A DNA stretch of 64,000 bases from Phenylobacterium sp. (GTDB lineage: Bacteria; Pseudomonadota; Alphaproteobacteria; Caulobacterales; Caulobacteraceae), in assembly GCF_004297125.1 (NCBI RefSeq), contig NZ_SCVD01000040.1, positions 1 through 64,000 on the forward strand, read 5' to 3'. Position numbers and translations under genes: made by a program. The number at the start of each line of letters is the position of its first letter. The first letter of the stretch is position 1. This document shows, one piece after another, positions 35,858 to 42,857 of the stretch. Under the pieces are notes generated by a model. That model made no database searches. It was not told the DNA's origin and saw only the letters and a list, made by a program, of their open reading frames with translations.

Positions 35858-36604
35858 ATGAAGGTGTTGGTCCCGGTGAAGCGGGTGATCGACTACAACG
35901 TCAAGGCCCGTGTTAAGGCCGATCAGACGGGTGTCGACCTCGCGAACGTCAAGATGTCGATGAATCCCTTCTGCGAGATCGCCGTCGAAGAGGCGGTCCG
36001 TCTGAAGGAAAAGGGCGCCGCGAGCGAGATCGTCGCCGTGTCCGTGGGTCCCCAGCAGGCCCAGGAAACCCTGCGCACCGCGCTGGCGATGGGCGCCGAC
36101 CGCGCCATCCTCGTCCAGACCGACCAGGATCTGGAGCCGCTGGCGATCGCCAAGGTTCTGAAGGCCGTGATCGCCGAAGAGAACCCCGAGCTGGTCCTGA
36201 TGGGCAAGCAGGCCATCGACGGCGACAACAACGCCACCGGCCAGATGCTGGCCGCCCTGCTCGACTGGCCGCAGGCGGCGTTCGCCTCGGAAGTCGCGAT
36301 CGAAGGCGGCAAGGCCAAGGTGACCCGCGAGGTCGACGGCGGCCTGCAGACGCTGAGCGTGGACCTGCCGGCGGTCGTCACCGCCGACCTGCGCCTCAAC
36401 GAGCCGCGCTACGCCAGCCTGCCCAATATCATGAAGGCCAAGAAGAAGCCGCTGGACGTGAAGGAGCTGGGTTCGCTCGGCGTCGACACCGCCCCGCGCC
36501 TCAAGGTCGTGAAGGTCACCGAGCCGCCGAAGCGTACGGCCGGCGTGAAGGTCGAGACCGCCGCCGATCTCGTCTCCAACCTCAAGACCGCGGGGGTCCT
36601 CTAG
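35858..36604 (+). CDS. etfB: Electron transfer flavoprotein, beta subunit
   Basis: AMP-binding subunit of the ETF heterodimer, which takes electrons from acyl-CoA dehydrogenases. The 248 residues start MKVLVPVKRVIDYNVKARVK and include MSMNPFCEIAVEEAVRLKEKG and the ETF-beta signature around VDGGLQTLSVDLPAVVTADLRLNEPRYASLPNIM. Its stop TAG is directly followed by the etfA ATG. Several acyl-CoA dehydrogenases in this window are likely electron donors. Confidence 0.97.
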   Translation: MKVLVPVKRVIDYNVKARVKADQTGVDLANVKMSMNPFCEIAVEEAVRLKEKGAASEIVAVSVGPQQAQETLRTALAMGADRAILVQTDQDLEPLAIAKVLKAVIAEENPELVLMGKQAIDGDNNATGQMLAALLDWPQAAFASEVAIEGGKAKVTREVDGGLQTLSVDLPAVVTADLRLNEPRYASLPNIMKAKKKPLDVKELGSLGVDTAPRLKVVKVTEPPKRTAGVKVETAADLVSNLKTAGVL

Positions 36605-37549
36605 ATGGCCGTTCTCGTCGTCGCCGACCACGACAACTCCACCCTCAAGGACAACACCCACAAGACCGTGACCGCCGCCCTGGCGATCTCGGGCGACGTG
36701 GACGTCCTGGTGGCCGGGTCCAGCACCGCAGCCATCGCCGCGGAAGCCGCCAAGATCGCCGGCGTCCGCAAGGTGCTGACCGCCGACAGCGCCGAGCTGG
36801 GCCAGGGCCTGGCCGAGGCGTTCCAGGACCTGGTCGTGTGCCTGATGGGGAACTACGACGCGGTGCTCACGCCCGCGACGACCCAGGGCAAGAATTTCAG
36901 CCCGCGCGTCGCCGCGAAGCTGGACGTGGCCCAGATCTCGGACGTGATCGAGGTGGTGGACGCCAATACCTTCGTGCGCCCGATCTATGCCGGCAACGCG
37001 CTGGAGACCGTCCAGTCGTCCGACGCCAAGAAGGTGCTGACGGTTCGCCCGACCGCCTTCAAGGCTGCGGCCGAGGGCGGATCCGCGAAGGTGGAGAGCG
37101 TTTCGGCGCCCGCCGCCCCGGCCAAGAGCCACTTCGTCGACCAGAAGATCGTCAAGTCGGCCCGCCCGGACCTGGGCGCCGCCAAGATCGTGGTCTCCGG
37201 CGGCCGCGCCATGGGCTCGGCCGAGGAGTTCCAGAAGGTGATCGAGCCCCTGGCCGACAAGCTGGGCGCCGCCGTCGGGGCCTCGCGCGCCGCGGTGGAC
37301 GCGGGCTACGCCCCGAACGACTACCAGGTGGGCCAGACCGGCAAGGTCGTCGCCCCGGAGCTCTACATCGCCATCGGCATCTCGGGTGCCATCCAGCACC
37401 TGGCCGGCATGAAGGACTCCAAGATCATCGTCGCCATCAACAAGGACGGCGACGCGCCGATCTTCCAGGTCGCCGACTTCGGCCTGGTCGCCGACTACAA
37501 GGCCGCCGTGCCCGAACTGATGAGCGCGCTGACCGCCGCGGGGAAATAG
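36605..37549 (+). CDS. etfA: Electron transfer flavoprotein, alpha subunit
   Basis: FAD-binding subunit of ETF, which passes electrons on to ETF-ubiquinone oxidoreductase. The 314 residues start MAVLVVADHDNSTLKDNTHK, and the FAD domain shows VVSGGRAMGSAEEFQ, GASRAAVDAGYAPNDYQVGQTGK and ISGAIQHLAGMKDSKIIVAIN. The ATG abuts the etfB stop codon with no gap. A strong terminator follows. Confidence 0.97.
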   Translation: MAVLVVADHDNSTLKDNTHKTVTAALAISGDVDVLVAGSSTAAIAAEAAKIAGVRKVLTADSAELGQGLAEAFQDLVVCLMGNYDAVLTPATTQGKNFSPRVAAKLDVAQISDVIEVVDANTFVRPIYAGNALETVQSSDAKKVLTVRPTAFKAAAEGGSAKVESVSAPAAPAKSHFVDQKIVKSARPDLGAAKIVVSGGRAMGSAEEFQKVIEPLADKLGAAVGASRAAVDAGYAPNDYQVGQTGKVVAPELYIAIGISGAIQHLAGMKDSKIIVAINKDGDAPIFQVADFGLVADYKAAVPELMSALTAAGK

Positions 37550-37575
37550 CCCGCGCCATCGCGCAGAACGAATTG

Positions 37576-37602
37576 GGGCGGCCCGCGAGGGCCGCCCTTT
37601 TT
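37576..37602 (+). terminator. Rho-independent terminator of etfBA
   Basis: GGGCGGCCC-GCGA-GGGCCGCCC, a 9-bp perfect stem with a 4-base loop, followed by TTTTT, 27 bp after the etfA stop. A second, weaker GGGGCGG / CCGCCCC hairpin lies at 37619-37646. Confidence 0.95.
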
Positions 37603-37682
37603 CATGCGCCAAGGAAGCAGGGGCGGCCCGTGGGAGACCGCCCCTTTCCATCTCCGCCACGTGAGTGGGGTCCCGCGACGGG

Positions 37683-38054
37683 TCAGGGATTCGTGGCCTG
37701 TGGGTTCTGGGCCTGCAGGACCTGCTCGGGGCCGATGGCGATCCTGACGTCCGCGCCGATCAGCACGTTCGGCGGCGCGCCGACCCGCAGACGGCGCAGC
37801 ACCTTCGCGGCCTTCTGGTCAGCCTCCGCCGAGCCCGACGACTTCACCACCCGGGCGCCCGTCAGCCGCCCGTCGCTGCCGACCCGGGCCTGGACCGTCA
37901 GCCCCTCGCCGGAGTCGACCCCTGCGGCGGCAAGATCCGCGGTGGCTTCGGCGCTGGCGCGTTGCAGGTAGTCGGTCACGGCGCGGTTGGCGGCGTGGGC
38001 GGCCCCTCCGAACGGGAGCAGCGCGGCGGATAGCAGGAGAGGAACGATCTTCAT
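37683..38054 (-). CDS. Small exported TonB C-terminal-domain-like protein
   Basis: A 123-residue protein with a signal peptide (about 1-21, AHA cleavage) and a single domain ending in DGRLTGARVVKSSGSAEADQKAAKVLRRLRVGAPP, which follows the energy-transducer TonB C-terminal pattern. It lacks the membrane anchor and proline-rich spacer of true TonB. Probably a free periplasmic TonB-C domain; partner unknown. Divergent from a LysR gene. Confidence 0.75.
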   Translation of the reverse strand: MKIVPLLLSAALLPFGGAAHAANRAVTDYLQRASAEATADLAAAGVDSGEGLTVQARVGSDGRLTGARVVKSSGSAEADQKAAKVLRRLRVGAPPNVLIGADVRIAIGPEQVLQAQNPQATNP

Positions 38055-38155
38055 AGGGATAGTCCTTTGATTTCACACACCATTGTGCAGCGCCGCACAG
38101 ACGGGATGTGGGAATGGGACCCAAGCTTCGCCAACGATAGATTTTGCCAGGGGTT

Positions 38156-38170
38156 GTTACCTGAGCTAAC
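38156..38170. promoter_or_regulatory. Candidate LysR box
   Basis: GTTA-CCTGAGC-TAAC is an inverted repeat that contains T-N11-A, the LysR-binding pattern. It lies 11 bp before the LysR start codon in the 126-bp divergent gap, so it could serve both genes. Confidence 0.35.
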
Positions 38171-38180
38171 GACCTTGACC

Positions 38181-39074
38181 ATGGTCCGCCTGCCGCCGTT
38201 CTTCGCGCTCCGCGCCCTCGAGGCGGCCGCCCGGCATCGCAGCTACAGCGGCGCGGCCAAGGAGCTGTCGGTGACCCACGGCGCCGTGAGCCAGCAGATC
38301 CGGCGCCTCGAGGCCGAGCTGGGCGCGCGCCTGTTCGAGCGGCGCGGCAACGCCATGATCCCCACCACCGACGCCCAGCGCCTCGCGGGCGAGGTGTCGC
38401 GTGGCCTGGACGTCCTGAAGAACGCGGTGGCCGACTTCGCCGCGGTGGCGGTGCGCGACCCCCTGGTGGTCAGCCTGGAGTCGCAGTTCGCCAATCGCTG
38501 GCTGCCATCGCGCCTGCCGAGGATGCTGGCCGACCTGGCCGATGCAAACCTGGAGTTGCGGGTCGAGGAGCGCCGGGCGGACTTCACCACCGATGGCGTG
38601 GACATCGCCGTCCGCTATGGCGCCGGGGGTTGGGACGGAGTGGAGGCGGCCCACCTGTTCAGCGAGACCCTCACGCCGGTCTGCAGCCCGGCCTTCCTGG
38701 CCGCCCGCCCGCTGCGGGAACCCGGCGACCTGCTGGCGGTCCCGCTGCTGCACCACGGCCATCGCCCCTGGAGCCTCTGGTTCGGGCAGTTCGGGATCGC
38801 GCCCCCGCCGCAGCAGGGCATGCTGTTTGAGGACTCCGCCATGCTGTTGGAGGCGGCCGCCCAGGGCATCGGCGTGGCCTTGGCGCGCAGCGCCCTGATC
38901 GAGCACGACTTGAAGACCGGCCGCCTCGTCAGGCCCTTCGAGGCGGGAGTCGCCTCCGAATTGGGCTTTTGGATCGTCTGGCGTCCCGACAGCCGTAAGT
39001 TGCGCCGGATCGCCGCACTGCGGGACTGGTTGCTCGGCGAGGCGGCCGCAGGGGGGCCGCCGCACGGCGATTGA
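38181..39074 (+). CDS. LysR-family transcriptional regulator (GcvA-like)
   Basis: A 297-residue regulator. The winged HTH is at the N-terminus (FFALRALEAAARHRSYSGAAKELSVTHGAVSQQIRRLEAELGARLF) and a periplasmic-binding-like effector domain follows with VRYGAGGWDGVEAAHLF and RPLREPGDL, as in the GcvA/AmpR group. The ATG at 38181 gives the standard N-terminus. Target genes unknown; the divergent TonB-C-like gene is the first candidate. Confidence 0.9.
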   Translation: MVRLPPFFALRALEAAARHRSYSGAAKELSVTHGAVSQQIRRLEAELGARLFERRGNAMIPTTDAQRLAGEVSRGLDVLKNAVADFAAVAVRDPLVVSLESQFANRWLPSRLPRMLADLADANLELRVEERRADFTTDGVDIAVRYGAGGWDGVEAAHLFSETLTPVCSPAFLAARPLREPGDLLAVPLLHHGHRPWSLWFGQFGIAPPPQQGMLFEDSAMLLEAAAQGIGVALARSALIEHDLKTGRLVRPFEAGVASELGFWIVWRPDSRKLRRIAALRDWLLGEAAAGGPPHGD

Positions 39075-39119
39075 TTTTTGCGACGCAGCAATTCAGCTTG
39101 CCGCAGTGCGCCATACAGA

Positions 39120-39149
39120 TGTTAGAAAGCTGACACTGTTAGAAAGCTG
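39120..39149. promoter_or_regulatory. Tandem 13-bp direct repeat upstream of 3-hydroxybutyryl-CoA dehydrogenase
   Basis: TGTTAGAAAGCTG occurs at 39120-39132 and again at 39137-39149, a period of 17 bp, ending 38 bp before the start codon. Two identical sites this close are a good candidate for cooperative binding by an unknown regulator. Confidence 0.5.
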
Positions 39150-39187
39150 CCACAAAAAGCAGCATCCGCTGTTGAGGATTCAGGCCT

Positions 39188-40066
39188 GTGGTTGACATCA
39201 AGACGGTCGGCATCATCGGCGCCGGCCAAATGGGTTCCGGCATCGCCCACGTCTGCGCCCTGGGAGGCTACGACGTGCTGCTGCACGACGTGAGCCCCGA
39301 GCGCATCGACCAGGGCATCGCGCAGATCGAAAAGAACATGACCCGCCAGGTCCAGCGCGGCGTCATCGAGCACACGGCGATGGAAGCGGCGATCGCCCGC
39401 ATCAAGCCGGCGGCCGAGCTGCAGAGCATCGGCAAGACCGACCTGGCGATCGAGGCGGCCACCGAGAACGAAGAGACCAAGAAGACCATCTTCAAGGCCC
39501 TTCAGCCGCACCTGACCCCGCACACACTGCTGGCCTCCAACACCTCGTCGATCTCGATCACGCGCCTGGCCTCGGCCACCGACCGCCCCGGCAAGTTCAT
39601 CGGCCTGCACTTCATGAACCCGGCGCCGGTGATGAAGCTGGTGGAGATCATCCGCGGCATCGCCACCGACGCCGACACCTACGAACTGGCCGTCAGTTTC
39701 GCCCAGTCGCTGGGCAAGACCACCTCGAACGCCGAGGATTTCCCCGCCTTCATCGTCAACCGCGTGCTGGTGCCGATGATCAACGAGGCGATCTACACGC
39801 TGTACGAGGGCGTCGGCACGGTCGATGCGATCGACACGGCGCTGCGCCTGGGCGCGAACCACCCGATGGGGCCCCTCGAACTGGGCGATTTCATCGGCCT
39901 CGACACCGTGCTGTCGATCATGAACGTGCTGTACGAGGGCCTGGCCGACTCCAAGTACCGGCCCTGCCCGCTGCTGGTGAAATACGTCGAGGCCGGCTGG
40001 CTCGGCCGCAAGTCGGGCCGCGGCTTCTACGACTACCGCGGCGACAAGCCCGTCCCCACGCGCTGA
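39188..40066 (+). CDS. 3-hydroxybutyryl-CoA dehydrogenase
   Basis: NAD(P)-dependent oxidation or reduction of 3-hydroxybutyryl-CoA/acetoacetyl-CoA. The 292-residue product has the Rossmann motif GAGQMGSG at 11-18, Ser120 in ASNTSSIS, catalytic His141 in GLHFMNPAPVMKLVE, and the C-terminal NHPMGPLELGDFIGLDT. The start is GTG at 39188. Length and motifs fit Hbd/PaaH-type enzymes. It may work with the neighbouring ETF and methylsuccinyl-CoA dehydrogenase in acetyl-CoA assimilation, or in butyrate or polyhydroxybutyrate metabolism. Confidence 0.94.
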   Translation: MVDIKTVGIIGAGQMGSGIAHVCALGGYDVLLHDVSPERIDQGIAQIEKNMTRQVQRGVIEHTAMEAAIARIKPAAELQSIGKTDLAIEAATENEETKKTIFKALQPHLTPHTLLASNTSSISITRLASATDRPGKFIGLHFMNPAPVMKLVEIIRGIATDADTYELAVSFAQSLGKTTSNAEDFPAFIVNRVLVPMINEAIYTLYEGVGTVDAIDTALRLGANHPMGPLELGDFIGLDTVLSIMNVLYEGLADSKYRPCPLLVKYVEAGWLGRKSGRGFYDYRGDKPVPTR

Positions 40067-40082
40067 TCTTTTTGCGCCCGCC

Positions 40083-40109
40083 TGTCGGGCTGGGGCATTC
40101 TCCGCCGTC
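40083..40109 (+). promoter_or_regulatory. Predicted ECF42 target promoter 1 (YciI-sigma operon)
   Basis: TGTCGG (40083-40088), 17-nt spacer, CGTC (40106-40109), 26 bp before the YciI ATG. An identical element, TGTCGG-N17-CGTC, precedes the VOC gene. Published ECF42 promoters have TGTCGA at -35 and CGTC or CGAC at -10, so this looks autoregulatory. Confidence 0.75.
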
Positions 40110-40134
40110 CTAGAGACGAACGAGGAGGCCCGAG

Positions 40135-40527
40135 ATGCTCTACGCGCTGCTCTGCTACAACGACGAGGACGTCGTCTGGGGCTGGGACAAGAAGCAGGAC
40201 GGCGAGGTCATGGCCCGCCTGGGCGTGGTCCGCGACCGCCTGGAGGCCGCGGGCAAGCTGGGCCCGTCGCTGCGTCTGCTGCCGACGACGGCGGCCACCA
40301 CCTTCCGCAAGAGCGACCCGCCCCTGGTGATCGACGGCCCGTTCGCCGAGACGAAGGAGCAGTTGCTCGGCATCTACATCATCGACGTGGCGGACTTGGA
40401 CGAGGCCCTGCAGGTCGCTAGGGATCTGGGCGAGGCCAACCCCGGCGGCGCCTACGAGATCCGTCCGCTGGCGGTCTACAATGCCGGTTCGGCCGAGGCG
40501 GTCGCCAAGGGCGTCGTCGCGGCATGA
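40135..40527 (+). CDS. YciI/DGPF-domain protein
   Basis: A 130-residue protein with the DGPFAETKE motif at 67-75 that defines the DGPF (YCII-related) family. Its position, 4-bp overlapping an ECF42-type sigma factor, is the conserved arrangement for this family. The fold is ferredoxin-like. A modelled dependence of ECF42 activity on DGPF proteins has been studied in Streptomyces, where no simple anti-sigma role was found, so its job is uncertain. GAGGAGG precedes the ATG. Confidence 0.92.
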   Translation: MLYALLCYNDEDVVWGWDKKQDGEVMARLGVVRDRLEAAGKLGPSLRLLPTTAATTFRKSDPPLVIDGPFAETKEQLLGIYIIDVADLDEALQVARDLGEANPGGAYEIRPLAVYNAGSAEAVAKGVVAA

Positions 40528-41792
40528 GCAACGACCTGGCCTGGATCAATGCGGCGATCTCCGCCGCACGTCCCCAGGCCGTGGGGGCGTTGCTCCGCTA
40601 CTTCCGCGACCTGGACACCGCCGAGGAGGCCTTCCAGGACGCCTGCCTGCGCGCCCTCAACAACTGGCCGAAGAACGGGCCGCCGCGCGACCCCGCCGCC
40701 TGGCTGATCATGGTGGGGCGCAACGCCGCCCTGGACGGGGTGCGCAAGCGTTCCCGCCAGACCGAGCTGCCGCCCGAGGAGAAGCTGTCCGACCTGGACG
40801 ACGCCGAGGCGCGGGCGGTCGATCGGATCGACGCCTCCGACTACCGCGACGACGTGCTGCGCCTGCTGTTCATCTGCTGCCACCCCGACCTGCCCCCAAC
40901 CCAGCAGATCGCGCTCGCCCTGCGGATCGTCTCGGGCCTTTCGGTGAAGCAGATCGCCCGCGCCTTCCTCGTCAGCGAGGCGGCCATGGAGCAGCGCATC
41001 ACCCGCGCCAAACGCATCGTGGCCGAAGGCGACGCCCAGTTCGAGACCCCCGGGCCGGTGGAGCGCGCCGAGCGCCTCGCGGCGGTGGCGGCGATGCTCT
41101 ACCTGGTCTTCAACGAGGGCTATTCGGCCGGCGACAACCCGGCCCGGGCCCAGCTCTGCGGCGAGGCGATCCGCCTCACTCGCCTGCTGCTGCGCCTCTA
41201 CCAGACCGAGCCCGAGATCATGGGCCTGCTGGCCCTGATGCTGGTGCAGCACGCCCGCACGCCAGCCCGCTTCGACGCCGAGGGCCAGATCGTGCTGCTG
41301 GAGGACCAGGACCGGAGCCTCTGGAACCGGCAGATGATCAACGAGGGCGTGGCGCTGATCGACAAGGCCATGCGCCACCGCCGTCCCGGCGCCTACCAGG
41401 TCCAGGCCGCCATCGGCGCTCTGCACGCCCGCGCCGCCACGCCGGCCGACACCGACTGGCCGCAGATCGACCGCCTCTACGCCAGCCTCGAACGGTTGAC
41501 CCCCTCGCCGGTGATCACGCTGAATCGCGCCGTGGCGGTCAGCAAGGTGGCCGGTCCCGAGGCGGCGTTGGAGATGATCGCGCCGCTTTCCGACAAGCTG
41601 TCCGGCTATTTCCACTTCCACGGTCTGACCGGCGCCCTGAACCTGGAGATCGGCCGCCACGCCGAGGCCCGCGTGGCCTTCGACCGGGCCATCGCGCTCG
41701 CCAACACGGCCGCCGAGGCCACACACATCCGCCAGCACCTGGATCGGCTGATGCTGGACCATGCGCCCGCCGGACAAGAAAACGCGGGCTAG
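40524..41792 (+). CDS. ECF RNA polymerase sigma factor, ECF42 type, with C-terminal extension
   Basis: A 422-residue sigma factor. Sigma region 2 occupies about 10-75 (LRYFRDLDTAEEAFQDACLRAL, DPAAWLIMVGRNAALDGVRK). Region 4 follows at about 105-155 (QQIALALRIVSGLSVKQIARAF, SEAAMEQRITRAKR). A long C-terminal TPR-like/DUF6596 extension runs to the end, with LVFNEGYSAGD and LLALMLVQHARTPAR motifs. This layout defines ECF42, which has no separate anti-sigma factor; the extension is needed for activity in studied cases. Overlaps the YciI gene by 4 bp. Confidence 0.93.
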   Translation: MSNDLAWINAAISAARPQAVGALLRYFRDLDTAEEAFQDACLRALNNWPKNGPPRDPAAWLIMVGRNAALDGVRKRSRQTELPPEEKLSDLDDAEARAVDRIDASDYRDDVLRLLFICCHPDLPPTQQIALALRIVSGLSVKQIARAFLVSEAAMEQRITRAKRIVAEGDAQFETPGPVERAERLAAVAAMLYLVFNEGYSAGDNPARAQLCGEAIRLTRLLLRLYQTEPEIMGLLALMLVQHARTPARFDAEGQIVLLEDQDRSLWNRQMINEGVALIDKAMRHRRPGAYQVQAAIGALHARAATPADTDWPQIDRLYASLERLTPSPVITLNRAVAVSKVAGPEAALEMIAPLSDKLSGYFHFHGLTGALNLEIGRHAEARVAFDRAIALANTAAEATHIRQHLDRLMLDHAPAGQENAG

Positions 41793-41803
41793 CGAACCCA
41801 GGA

Positions 41804-41830
41804 TGTCGGGACGGTCCCGGGTGGTTCGTC
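41804..41830 (+). promoter_or_regulatory. Predicted ECF42 target promoter 2 (VOC-DoxX unit)
   Basis: TGTCGG (41804-41809), 17-nt spacer, CGTC (41827-41830), 32 bp before the VOC start codon and 11 bp after the sigma gene stop. Same elements and same spacing as promoter 1. Confidence 0.75.
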
Positions 41831-41862
41831 CTTGGACCAGGAACCGAACCCAGGAGACCCCG

Positions 41863-42282
41863 ATGTCCGAGACCCTCGAAATTCCCGCCATGCCGCAGGT
41901 CGAGACCAAGGGCGGCGTCGTCGCCTATCTCTCCCTCGACGGCGCGACGAAGGCGGCCAGGTTCTACGAAAAGGCGTTCGCCGCCGAGATCGCCTTCGCC
42001 CACCCGGTCGATGACCAGGGCCGGACGATGCACATCCACCTCTACGTCAACGGCTCATCGGTGATGCTGGGCGACTTCTACGAGGAGCACGGCTTCGCGA
42101 AGGTCCCGCCCCAGGGCTTCACCATGCAGCTCATCGTGGACGACTGCCAGGCGTGGTTCGACCGCGCGGTCGCCGCCGGCTGCGAGGCCGTGGTCCCGCC
42201 GCAGAAGATGTTCTGGGGCGACACCTGGGGCCAGGTCCGCGACCCGTTCGGCGTCGCCTGGGCCTTCAATCAGGGCGCGTAG
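41863..42282 (+). CDS. VOC/PhnB-like protein
   Basis: A 139-residue vicinal-oxygen-chelate protein of the PhnB-like group: VVAYLSLDGATKAARFYEKAF at the N-terminus, MHIHLYVNGSSVMLGD in the middle, and FWGDTWGQVRDPFGVAWAFNQ at the end. These proteins commonly accompany YciI and ECF sigma genes. CAGGAG precedes the ATG at 41863. A predicted ECF42 promoter is immediately upstream. Enzymatic substrate unknown. Confidence 0.88.
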   Translation: MSETLEIPAMPQVETKGGVVAYLSLDGATKAARFYEKAFAAEIAFAHPVDDQGRTMHIHLYVNGSSVMLGDFYEEHGFAKVPPQGFTMQLIVDDCQAWFDRAVAAGCEAVVPPQKMFWGDTWGQVRDPFGVAWAFNQGA

Positions 42283-42358
42283 GCCGCGCCCGGGCGGCGC
42301 CCGCGGCCGCTCTCCCCCTCCGGTCGCGGGCCCGCCTTCATCCGAGGAAACGACGACG

Positions 42359-42772
42359 ATGACTGACATCGCAGCGACCGCCGCGCCGCCGAACGGCAAG
42401 GCCACGACCATCGCCGGCTGGACCCTGACCGGCCTCTTCGCCGCCTTCATGGTCTTCGACGTGGGCATCAAGCTGGTTGGCCACCCCGAAGTCGCCAAGA
42501 GCGCCGCCCAGCTCGGCCTGCCGCCCGGCAGCGGGTTCGGCATCGGCTTGATGGAGGGCGCGATCCTGGCGCTCTACCTCTTCCCCCGCACCGCCATGCT
42601 GGGCGCGGTGCTGGTGGCGGCTCTGATGGGCGGGACCTGCGCCGTCCATCTGTTGAACGAGAACCCCCTGTTCAGCCACATGCTGTTCGGGCCTTACCTG
42701 GCGCTGTTCGCCTGGGGCGGCCTGTGGCTGCGCGATGCGAAGCTCCGCGCGCTGTTCCCGATTCGGCGTTAA
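42359..42772 (+). CDS. DoxX-family membrane protein
   Basis: A 137-residue protein with four transmembrane helices (about 17-37, 62-80, 82-100, 105-124) and the DoxX-like pattern FMVFDVGIKLVGHPEVAKSAAQLGLP. DoxX-like proteins often occur with ECF42/DGPF clusters. It begins 76 bp after the VOC gene with no ECF-type promoter of its own, so it is probably expressed from promoter 2. Function unknown. Confidence 0.85.
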   Translation: MTDIAATAAPPNGKATTIAGWTLTGLFAAFMVFDVGIKLVGHPEVAKSAAQLGLPPGSGFGIGLMEGAILALYLFPRTAMLGAVLVAALMGGTCAVHLLNENPLFSHMLFGPYLALFAWGGLWLRDAKLRALFPIRR

Positions 42773-42857
42773 CCAATCCCGAACCTGCGGCATGGTTAAT
42801 GAATTCGACGAGCCTGGAGTCCGCAGCGGATACTCCGGGTGATTCGGAACAGGATCC

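Noticed and set aside
42769..42799. CtrA-like TTAA half-sites upstream of the tipF-like gene
   Set aside because: TTAACC and GGTTAA are present, but in inverted orientation and not at TTAA-N7-TTAA spacing.
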